From positions 672 through 34,075 of the forward strand of contig NVWA01000002.1 in the NCBI GenBank assembly GCA_002746535.1: a stretch of DNA of 33,404 nucleotides. The letters run 5' to 3'. Made by a program: the position numbers and the translations under genes. The DNA comes from Planctomycetota bacterium (GTDB taxonomy: Bacteria; Planctomycetota; GCA-2746535). Positions 25,455 through 31,663 of the stretch are shown one piece after another; positions within the stretch are counted from its first letter, which is position 1, and each line of letters starts with the position of its first letter. The notes beneath the pieces are model-generated. The model worked only from the letters and a program-made list of their open reading frames with translations. It did no database searches and was not told where the DNA came from.

Positions 25455-25769
25455 GTAAAGACACACGGTCGTGCAATGGTTGTAAGAATTATAATTCGCA
25501 TCTCGAAAATTATAGATAAAAAATTAGGCGTCATCCGTAGGTTGGGCTGAGTAATGCGAAGCCCAACATTTTGTCGTCTCTAGAAATTTGACGATCAAAA
25601 GTCAATCTGACAATATTTGTGGCATTGTGTTTTAATATAAAAATTTGATTCGTTATAATATTTTTAATAAAAAGTTGGGCTTCGCATTACTCAGCCCAAC
25701 CTACGGCTGACGCCCATTTCAAGAGAATTATTTCTAATTCGTACAACCATTGCACGTCCGTGCGTCTCT
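25455..25769. repeat. Palindromic target repeat split by element copy A
   Basis: With the element and one flank copy removed, the sequence reads GTAAAGACACACGG joined to TCGTGCGTCTCTAA, an imperfect palindrome of the kind GTAGAGACGCACGG/CCGTGCGTCTC that is widespread in bacteria as far as I recall. Confidence 0.5.
25474..25752 (+). mobile_element. Palindromic mobile element with terminal inverted repeats and paired REP-like hairpins, copy A
   Basis: 279 bases. The ends are inverted repeats, CAATGGTTGTAAGAATT on the left and AATTCGTACAACCATTG on the right. Inside are two REP-like hairpins in opposite orientation (25541-25567 and 25674-25700; stem GTTGGGCT/AGCCCAAC, loop GAGTAATGCG or its complement). 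Between them is a ~106-base core without coding capacity that is conserved in copy B. One long outer arm contains TTCGCATCT; the other arm is short. Copy B (30867-31142) is the same element inverted. The flanks CACGGTCGTG (25464-25473) and CACGTCCGTG (25753-25762) look like a 10-base target duplication with two mismatches. The element has no transposase gene and must be moved by another protein. Confidence 0.75.
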
Positions 25770-25848
25770 AAGGGCCAATGGGTCCATTTGGAATTTAAAT
25801 TATCTTGAGGGAACTTCAATAGTATATATTTCATTTAAAAAATACCGA

Positions 25849-25910
25849 CCCGTAGGGGTAGAATCAAGTTCTGTCCTAAAACGCTAACTTCATTTTCGCT
25901 TGGTATTTTG
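25849..25910 (-). repeat. GGGCAGAA-palindrome repeat family, copy R4
   Basis: On the minus strand it reads CAAAATACCAAGCGAAAATG, then GGACAGAACTTGATTCTACC and CCTACGGG, matching R1, R3 and R5 with a degraded palindrome. The 874-base gap between the receiver genes (25154-26027) holds this repeat and element copy A, and no gene that I can support. Confidence 0.6.
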
Positions 25911-26027
25911 ACCTTATATACGATATCTAAAAGCTGTTTAGCAAACTATACAATCTACTTAATATTCTTTTGATTAAAAAAAGGTACAATATTAAAAATT
26001 TGTTAAGTTCAAAGAAAGAAAAATTCT

Positions 26028-26459
26028 ATGGATAATAAGACGATTACCTTTTTGGTTATAGACGATGATGAAATCGACAGAGAAGTTATCAGAAGAGAAT
26101 TTCTAAAAGAGAAATATTCTAATCCCATCATTGAATTTGAAAATGGCTCTGATGCCCTCGAGTTTTTAAAATCAAAGGACAAAGAATATATGGACAACAA
26201 CCCCCTCATTATTCTACTAGATCTAAATATGCCAAAAATGGGTGGATTAGAATTTTTAGAAGAATTACGGAAAGATGAAAAGCTTAAAAAGATCATTGTC
26301 TTTGTTATGTCAACTTCTGAAGATTACAATGATAAGCTTAAATCCTATAACTTGTTTATTGCTGGGTACACGACTAAGGGTAAAATTCAAGATGGTATCA
26401 AAAAAATAACTTCCATGCTGGATACCTTTTGGAAGAAAATTGAAATGCCTCCTTATTAA
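26028..26459 (+). CDS. Stand-alone receiver of the Rcp1-like type
   Basis: 143 residues. The long insertion between strand 2 and the phosphoacceptor (SDALEFLKSKDKEYMDNN), the phosphoacceptor Asp65 in IILLDLNMPKMGGLEF, and VFVMSTSED with the Ser/Thr are typical of the Rcp1 group of single-domain regulators (phytochrome and phosphorelay partners). The acidic pocket is Asp12-Asp13-Asp14. The usual Lys-Pro is replaced by GYTTKGK, so the Lys is present without the Pro. It starts 35 bases before the next receiver and forms a two-gene unit with it. The leader has a TACAAT box (25985-25990), and this leader recurs upstream of 27209. Confidence 0.85.
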   Translation: MDNKTITFLVIDDDEIDREVIRREFLKEKYSNPIIEFENGSDALEFLKSKDKEYMDNNPLIILLDLNMPKMGGLEFLEELRKDEKLKKIIVFVMSTSEDYNDKLKSYNLFIAGYTTKGKIQDGIKKITSMLDTFWKKIEMPPY

Positions 26460-26494
26460 ATATAACCAATTGTTGAATTGAAAAGAGAATAGTA

Positions 26495-26872
26495 ATGAGT
26501 GCCAATATTTTATTAGTAGATGATGACGATGAACTTCGCGCATTCGTTACTCAGGTTCTAAAGTTAGATAACTATTCCGTTTCTGAAGCAGTCAACGGAC
26601 GAGAAGCATTGAAAATATTAGCCAGTCAAAAGATTGATCTAGTGATAACGGATATCCTTATGCCAGAAATGGAAGGTATTGAGCTTGTCCAAAATATTAA
26701 AAAGGAATATTCACAAATCAAAATGATTGGAATGACTGGCGGGGGCAAATTAGGAGATGCCGAGAATGTCGAGAGAATGACAAAATTATTTTTTTCCTCA
26801 TTTTTAAAGAAACCATTTGATGCGGAAGATTTGCTGAAAATAATTCGGCCGTTATTGGAGAGTGATTCGTGA
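26495..26872 (+). CDS. Stand-alone receiver domain, duplicated with 27209-27586
   Basis: 125 residues with Asp9-Asp10 (ILLVDDDDELR), phosphoacceptor Asp53 (LVITDILMPEMEG), Thr81 (GMTGGG), and Lys106 (LKKPFD). It has no output domain. It is about 70% identical to the protein at 27209-27586 by my alignment. The block NGREALKILASQ and the strand-3 region IDLVITDILMPEMEGIELVQ are nearly unchanged between the two. Co-transcription with the Rcp1-like receiver upstream is likely (35-base gap). GAAAAGAGAATAGTA precedes the ATG and is shared with its paralogue, including the position of the ribosome site. Confidence 0.85.
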   Translation: MSANILLVDDDDELRAFVTQVLKLDNYSVSEAVNGREALKILASQKIDLVITDILMPEMEGIELVQNIKKEYSQIKMIGMTGGGKLGDAENVERMTKLFFSSFLKKPFDAEDLLKIIRPLLESDS

Positions 26873-26879
26873 TTTTAAA

Positions 26880-27034
26880 TTATTGATATTTTCAGTAATT
26901 TTTAATCCTACAAATCTTTTAATCATATTAATCCTAATTCAGACAATCTTTTAATATTAATTTATAACAAAATACCAAGCGAAACGATTGCGGGCAATTT
27001 GGGCAGAAATGGATTCTGCCCCTACGGGTTTTTA
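26880..27034 (+). repeat. GGGCAGAA-palindrome repeat family, copy R3 (most complete)
   Basis: It contains in order ATTGATATTTTCAGTAATTT, TTAATCATATTAATCCTAAT, TCAGACAATCTTTTAATATT, AACAAAATACCAAGCGAAAC, then the perfect palindrome GGGCAGAA/TTCTGCCC (27001-27021) and CCTACGGG. It closely matches 30735-30866. Confidence 0.65.
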
Positions 27035-27090
27035 TGTGATTTTTAATTGAAGTATAATTTATTGATGTTTTCGGTGATTTTGTAATCATA

Positions 27091-27205
27091 TTAATCTTTT
27101 GATTAAATATAGGTACAATAGATTAAAAAATCCTTTAACTTCAAAAATGAAAAATGACATCCCTCCTTATTAATTTTAACCATTTGTTGAATTGAAAAGA
27201 GAATA
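27091..27205 (+). repeat. Duplicated leader with a deleted receiver gene between its two parts
   Basis: The first part (27091-27155) aligns with the leader of the receiver at 26028 (25966-26027): TCTTTTGATTAAA, GGTACAAT, TTAAAAA, and a C/G-A-A-run. The second part (27160-27205) aligns with 26448-26490, the last codons of the 26028 gene plus the leader of 26495: CCTCCTTATTAA and GTTGAATTGAAAAGAGAATA. The body of the first receiver gene is missing between them. Confidence 0.65.
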
Positions 27206-27208
27206 GTA

Positions 27209-27586
27209 ATGAGTGCTAATATTTTATTAGTAGATGATAACGATGAACTTCGCGAATTTCTTGTTGAAGTCTTAAGCCATGAAAATTATACCGTTGCTGA
27301 AGCCAACAATGGACGAGAAGCGCTGAAGTTATTGGCTAGCCAAAGTTTCGATCTTGTGATTACTGATATTCTTATGCCAGAAATGGAAGGAATTGAGCTG
27401 GTTAAAAATATTAAAAAAGATTATCCCGGTTTAAAATTGATTGGAATGACAGGCGGAGGCGAATTGGGAGATGCTGATAAAGTCAAAAGAATGACAAAAA
27501 ACTTTTTCACCTGCTTTTTAAAAAAGCCATTTGATACAAAAGAATTTTTGGAGAAAATTAAATCATCATTGAACAGTGATTTGTGA
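27209..27586 (+). CDS. Stand-alone receiver domain, paralogue of 26495-26872
   Basis: 125 residues with Asp9-Asp10 (ILLVDDNDELR), phosphoacceptor Asp53 (VITDILMPEMEG), Thr81 (GMTGGG) and Lys106 (LKKPFD). It is the duplicate of 26495-26872 and has the same length with no gaps. Differences concentrate on helix 1, around residues 23-33, and at helix 5, the surfaces that usually set partner choice in receivers, so the two may have diverged in partner. Its leader is the relic described at 27091-27205; the Rcp1-like gene that would precede it has been deleted. Downstream is a decayed transposase fragment. Confidence 0.85.
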   Translation: MSANILLVDDNDELREFLVEVLSHENYTVAEANNGREALKLLASQSFDLVITDILMPEMEGIELVKNIKKDYPGLKLIGMTGGGELGDADKVKRMTKNFFTCFLKKPFDTKEFLEKIKSSLNSDL

Positions 27587-27600
27587 ATATCTATTATTGA

Positions 27601-27919
27601 TGTTTTGCCAATCGAAAATATGATAGCTCTAAAAGTAGAAAAGTTGGCAGACCCCCTATTTCGGACGAACAAATTAATCTAATAATTAAAATTGCCATAG
27701 AAAACAGAACCTGGGGAGCAGATCGTATCGCAGGTCAAATGAATAATCATGGTTATAAAGTTTCAGACCAATCTGTATTAAATATTTTAAAAAAGAACGG
27801 AATACCAACAGGCCCTAAAACAAAGATGAGTACTCTCCTGGGCAACTTTTTTAAAAGCTCACTGGGATCAAATATGGGCTTGCGACTTCTTTCATAAAGC
27901 AATTCAACCACCTCAGTCT
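27601..27919 (+). pseudogene. Frameshifted fragment of an integrase-core (DDE) transposase
   Basis: In one frame from 27601 the translation includes ANRKYDSSKSRKVGRPPISD then NRTWGADRIAGQMNNHGYKV and VLNILKKNGIPTGP, the helix-turn-helix region of rve/integrase-type transposases. A one-base shift near 27830-27839 continues in the second frame as WATFLKAHWDQIWACDFFHK, which contains the first catalytic Asp, and then stops after IQPPQS. The N-terminus and the rest of the catalytic core are missing. It is a decayed insertion-sequence remnant bordering the receiver cluster. The minus strand of 27910-27985 also has an open frame (FYDSKGKFLKRELFEKGKLV) that I could not identify. Confidence 0.75.
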
Positions 27920-28006
27920 TAACCAGCTTCCCCTTTTCAAAGAGCTCTCTCTTTAGGAATTTGCCTTTGGAATCGTAGAATTCATTTTTGTTTAATGTGG
28001 AAAAAT

Positions 28007-28792
28007 TTAAATGCTGTTTGTCAGAATCTCATTCTTTTCAATAATTTTTTGATTTATATAATCCCAAAGATAAATCCTTTTCTCCAAAGCTTCTTTTGCA
28101 ATATTTAATGCTTGATCAATACAACTAGAACTATCACCACACAATTCTTTTAGTAAATTTAAAGCCATATCATTGTGAACATCACCATCTATTTCTATAT
28201 GCCTATTTAGGTAAAACAAAAAATGATCTATCTTTACATCTGAATTTAAACTAACTTTTTCTACAATTTTAATAAACATTTCTGGAATAATAATTTCTCT
28301 CCCAAACGCAAAGGCAGATGCAATTAAAGCAACATCATCTTTTTTAATTATATCAAATGTAAACCCTACGAAATCTTTCAAAGGCTGAGGAATATCTTGA
28401 TTTTTCAACTCTTCTGATGATGGCAAGTTCATGTCAATATCATGCAAAAATCTTTTTATTTCAGATGTATCTGCTCCTACCTCTATCATGGACTCTAAAT
28501 ACATTTCATAGTGACTCATTGTGATATTATTTTGATTAAAATCACTTTCTTCAACTAAAACAATGTCATTAATAAGTCTAGTTGCCATGCGATTACCATT
28601 TGGTTTCCAAGGTAAAGAAATGCATGTGAGTTTGATTTGCAAAGCCTTTATCAATGACATAAAATCCCAAACTGCGAAAACATGAGCTTCCATAAATATT
28701 CTCAAATCAAAGATGTCTTTGATATTCCCATATAAATCGTGATTTCTTAATTGATCTCTATATGGAGATAACTCTTTTTCAAATATTAGCAT
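28007..28792 (-). CDS. DUF3050 (heme-oxygenase-like fold) protein
   Basis: 261 residues, the usual full length of the family. The start LRNHDLYGNI then LRIFMEAHVFAVWDFMSLIK, LTCISLPWKPNG, RLINDIVLVEESD, SHYEMYLESMIEVGADTSEI and the later FYLNRHIEIDGDVH are diagnostic of DUF3050, a family related to heme-oxygenase-like diiron oxidases. Candidate metal ligands are the Glu and His of FMEAHVF, the Glu of VEESD, and the His/Glu of NRHIEIDGDVH. A di-iron oxygenase or oxidase role is inferred; the substrate is unknown. A cysteine-rich gene and a 2-oxoglutarate oxygenase gene follow upstream on the same strand with gaps of 136 and 153 bases. Confidence 0.8.
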   Translation of the reverse strand: MLIFEKELSPYRDQLRNHDLYGNIKDIFDLRIFMEAHVFAVWDFMSLIKALQIKLTCISLPWKPNGNRMATRLINDIVLVEESDFNQNNITMSHYEMYLESMIEVGADTSEIKRFLHDIDMNLPSSEELKNQDIPQPLKDFVGFTFDIIKKDDVALIASAFAFGREIIIPEMFIKIVEKVSLNSDVKIDHFLFYLNRHIEIDGDVHNDMALNLLKELCGDSSSCIDQALNIAKEALEKRIYLWDYINQKIIEKNEILTNSI

Positions 28793-28840
28793 ATCTAATG
28801 ACCCTGCAATTTCTTAACTAAGTCAACTCTCTAAAAGCAA

Positions 28841-28880
28841 AGAAACATTATACCAAGGTTTACTGGTGGGTTAAGGGAAA
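28841..28880 (+). repeat. Short repeat shared with 15222-15262
   Basis: ATTATACCAAGGTTTACTGG and TGGGTTAAGGG match ATTATACCAAGGCTTACTGA and TGGGATAAGGG at 15230. It lies between the DUF3050 gene and the cysteine-rich gene. Confidence 0.4.
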
Positions 28881-28928
28881 TCGAAACGGATAATTATCTT
28901 TACCTTACGGGCTAAAGTTACAAAAAAA

Positions 28929-29540
28929 TTATGCCAATAATTTATTCAGATTCTTTTTAGCTAATAATTGAATGTTATAAGCAAGACCATTCGATAATTT
29001 TTTTATATCATTTTGTAAATAATCTAGGCGATATTTTATCTTAGCGTTATTATTAATTTTCATGGAATAAGATGGAATCATATTTGGCGAAAACCCTAAA
29101 GCAACTATGTGCCAATCATACACTAGAATTTTATCAATTTTCAACTGTTCAATGTATTCGGCAAAAAGGACAGGCATTAAAATAATCTCAGAATAAAAAT
29201 AAACCATAGGAAACTTCACAACTTCTCCCATATCGTTTGCATGGCCTTCACAGGAGTAATAGGTGGGGCATAATCGCAATACATTCAATTCATAAACAAG
29301 GGGTATAATATATTTTTCTATGGGAAAGTGAATTGGATCTGAAGAAATTTCAATGGAAATAAACTCACAATCCCAGTTGCATTTACACGTGCAAGTGCTT
29401 GACCCTGTACAATTGCACGGAACCTGACAACCTACGCATGGCCGTTTTTCTTTTAAGGATGGTTGTGAAAAGACTTTTTTCAGCATTGAGCAATAATATT
29501 TCTTATCCGCGTCTTGAAAGTTTGGTTCGAAATATTTCAT
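28929..29540 (-). CDS. Cysteine-rich hypothetical protein
   Basis: 203 residues. A compact cysteine cluster lies at residues 35-58 (CVGCQVPCNC then CTCKCNWDC; eight Cys at 35, 38, 42, 44, 50, 52, 54, 58), suited to binding a metal or an iron-sulfur cluster. It is followed by IEKYIIPLVYELNVLRLCPT and then SCEGHA. The rest is helical, without signal peptide or membrane segment. I do not recognise the family. The DUF3050 and 2-oxoglutarate oxygenase genes on either side suggest oxidative chemistry on a common substrate, with this protein as a metal carrier or catalytic partner (inference). The ribosome site is weak and the start is tentative. Confidence 0.6.
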   Translation of the reverse strand: MKYFEPNFQDADKKYYCSMLKKVFSQPSLKEKRPCVGCQVPCNCTGSSTCTCKCNWDCEFISIEISSDPIHFPIEKYIIPLVYELNVLRLCPTYYSCEGHANDMGEVVKFPMVYFYSEIILMPVLFAEYIEQLKIDKILVYDWHIVALGFSPNMIPSYSMKINNNAKIKYRLDYLQNDIKKLSNGLAYNIQLLAKKNLNKLLA

Positions 29541-29693
29541 ATCAGTTCGACAATTGTTAAAAGTTCAACTTAAAGTATAGTCCCATTTCATCTCTATTTC
29601 TACTTATTTTTAAATTAAATAATTTGAGCAAGTGTCTTAATTGAAAACTTCACAAAAAAAATATAGTTATCGTTAATAAATTTTCAAAATTAA

Positions 29694-30647
29694 TTAAGGA
29701 TATAAATATCTTACTCTGATGCGATACCCTCTACCATTCCTATAATGACTGGCATGAAATATTTCTTGGTTATCAATAATAACAATTTCACCGTTGTTTT
29801 TTGGAGCACTCCAATCTTGTTCTAAAATAATTTTGCCAATTAGTGGTGCTATCTTTTCATCTTTGGATGTAAAACTTTTTAATAAAACTGATGAGTATTT
29901 TTCCATATCAGACATTCTGATGCTTTTGCCAAGGTTGTTTAGGAATTCCATCTTGTGTAACGCCTCGTGATCTTTTAAGGAAGAAATTTTAGAAATCAAA
30001 TCTGCAGGTAACTTTTCTTTTAACAATCTTAAAGAAGCATCTGTTATTTGATAAAGGGGTTTGAAAAGGTTATAATGATTATCTAGGTTCATTTTATATT
30101 TGTGATCATGCTCCTGGAGATACTGCAAATAGGCAACGATATTTGTTATAAACACTGTGGATGATTTTCTGGGTAGAGCATGATCAGGATCATTGGGACT
30201 ACGGTAGTATAAAGAATATTGACGCGGTAGACCAAAACCACGATCGCGATGAAAATTAAGATCTGAAAATATGGCTTTATGTTCATTCTCTTCACCTATG
30301 TCATCAAGTATTATATTTCGCATGATCAGTGGCCCAAACATTTGGACAATTTCCTGAAACTCATTATTCATCATCATGTTTAAATCATGTATTTGCAGGC
30401 TTGCTTGTTTTTTAAATTCGATAATTAGCCCAAAGTTATTCCTGTGAAAAGGAATTGATACCTTTTGGCAAAAATTATTTAAACTGCTCCCAACAATTCC
30501 TTCATATTGTTTCTGAATATGATCGTCATAATGAGTAATTCCGATTTTGGCCCGATAAGGGTATCCGTTGATTTCCCCTTCTTTTGATTTTTCAGGATCC
30601 TTTAGAAGGCTCGAGAGTTCTTGGGCAATATTTAATTTGGTCATCAT
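29694..30647 (-). CDS. TauD-like 2-oxoglutarate/Fe(II) oxygenase
   Basis: 317 residues from the ATG at 30647, chosen because GGAT lies upstream while a longer start at 30695 has no ribosome site and adds an unusual tail. The expected facial triad is present: His133-x-Asp135 in FHRDRGFG and His298 in IIDNQEIFHASHY, with Arg309 (GRGYRIRVRYL) placed to bind 2-oxoglutarate. These features and the NGEIVIIDNQEIFHA stretch are those of the TauD/TfdA group, non-heme iron dioxygenases that hydroxylate or otherwise oxidise small molecules or amino acids. The middle (~175-270) is a helical insertion. Its substrate is unknown; the neighbours suggest a small biosynthetic or modification set. Confidence 0.75.
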   Translation of the reverse strand: MMTKLNIAQELSSLLKDPEKSKEGEINGYPYRAKIGITHYDDHIQKQYEGIVGSSLNNFCQKVSIPFHRNNFGLIIEFKKQASLQIHDLNMMMNNEFQEIVQMFGPLIMRNIILDDIGEENEHKAIFSDLNFHRDRGFGLPRQYSLYYRSPNDPDHALPRKSSTVFITNIVAYLQYLQEHDHKYKMNLDNHYNLFKPLYQITDASLRLLKEKLPADLISKISSLKDHEALHKMEFLNNLGKSIRMSDMEKYSSVLLKSFTSKDEKIAPLIGKIILEQDWSAPKNNGEIVIIDNQEIFHASHYRNGRGYRIRVRYLYP

Positions 30648-30734
30648 AAAATAAAAATCCAGCCTAAACCATTTATTAAAGTATAGCTCATACAATCAAC
30701 AAAATTTATGGAAAGTAATATCTTTTAAAATTTA

Positions 30735-31171
30735 TTGATGTTCTCGCTGATTTTTTAATCCAATAAATCTTTTAATCATATTAATCCTAATTCAGACAAT
30801 CTTTTAATATTGATAACAAAATAACAGGCGAAATGGTCACAAGCAATTTAGGGCAGAAAGGGATTCCAATGGTTGTACGAATTAGAGATTTTTGCTTGAA
30901 GTTGGGCGTTAACCGTAGGTTGGGCTGAGTAATGCGAAGCCCAACATCCTTGAAAAATATTATAAAGGATCATTTTTTTATTAAAACACAACAACACAAA
31001 TATTCCCAGATTACCCTCTAATCGTCAAATTTCTAGCGACGGCAAAATGTTGGGCTTCGCATTACTCAGCCCAACCTACGACTGACGCCAAATTTATTAT
31101 CTATACTATTCAAGATGCGAATTCTAATTCGTTCAACCATTGGAAATGGATTCTGCCCCTACGGGTTTTTT
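30735..31171 (+). repeat. GGGCAGAA-palindrome repeat family, copy R5, split by element copy B
   Basis: The left part (30735-30866) matches 26880-27017, from ATTGATGTTCTC... through AACAAAATA to GGGCAGAAAGGGATTC. The right part (31143-31171) continues with GAAATGGATTCTGCCCCTAC and GGG. Element copy B sits inside, at 30867-31142. Confidence 0.7.
30867..31142 (-). mobile_element. Palindromic mobile element, copy B, inverted relative to copy A
   Basis: 276 bases. Ends are CAATGGTTGTACGAATTAGA (left) and TTCTAATTCGTTCAACCATTG minus one base at each end (right, inverse). REP-like hairpins at 30919-30945 and 31049-31075 point in opposite directions. The ~103-base core matches copy A when reversed (for example CTAGAAATTTGACGAT). 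It is bounded by GAAAGGGATTC (30856-30866) and GAAATGGATTC (31143-31153), an 11-base direct repeat with one mismatch, which reads as a target duplication. The insertion splits the GGGCAGAA palindrome repeat exactly at its centre. No open frame inside. Confidence 0.8.
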
Positions 31172-31186
31172 AAATTCACCAGTTCA

Positions 31187-31663
31187 TTAAGCGATAAAAG
31201 CAAAGTAGTAAACCATCAAACCTGTGACTGCAACACATACAATATCAATAATGGCCAGAATGGCTAATTTTTTATGGGTACTGCTATATTCATTTGGTTG
31301 CGTATTCTTCAGACCAAATTTTTTGATGGCTTTATAAATCGTCCAAAACCAAATGGCACAAGTTGAAACAGAAAAGAAAATATGAATACATAATAAAGTA
31401 AAAAAGCCTGATGTATACGCATCTTCTCTGCCAGCATCAATCATTATTTGCTTAATACTACCGTGAAGTCTCATATCTACTTCAAATAATACAACTACCA
31501 CTAAAACAACAATACCAAGACCAGTCATGACTCTAGCGTGTAAAGCATATTTTTTTAATCGTGCCAATATGACGCCATAAACTAAAATTGGGACAACTGC
31601 TAACAAGGCAACAACAACTAAATCAAGCATAAAAGTGGCTTGGTATGGGAAAAATCCTGACAT
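31187..31663 (-). CDS. DUF420 family membrane protein
   Basis: 158 residues with four predicted membrane helices: LDLVVVALLAVVPILVYGVI; VMTGLGIVVLVVVVLFEVDM; FTLLCIHIFFSVSTCAIWFW; LAILAIIDIVCVAVTGLMVY. Conserved His residues after helix 1 (ALHARVMTG), in helix 3 and before helix 4 (SSTHKKLA), with the terminal VTG-x-x-VYY, fit DUF420. Members of that family include CtaM-like proteins that help cytochrome c oxidase assembly or act near heme enzymes, but no oxidase genes are in this window. It is a single gene; AAAGAAAG precedes the ATG. Function in this organism is inferred only from the family. Confidence 0.75.
   Translation of the reverse strand: MSGFFPYQATFMLDLVVVALLAVVPILVYGVILARLKKYALHARVMTGLGIVVLVVVVLFEVDMRLHGSIKQIMIDAGREDAYTSGFFTLLCIHIFFSVSTCAIWFWTIYKAIKKFGLKNTQPNEYSSTHKKLAILAIIDIVCVAVTGLMVYYFAFIA

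Noticed and set aside
27820..27990. Minus-strand open frame FYDSKGKFLKRELFEKGKLV and neighbours, possibly a lipoprotein-sorting-like fragment
   Set aside because: The plus strand of the overlapping part matches a DDE transposase much better, there is no start codon with a ribosome site, and the match to any family is too weak.
25474..31142. Possible CRISPR array because of repeated palindromes
   Set aside because: There are only two copies, 5 kb apart, with conserved cores in place of unique spacers and no cas genes.
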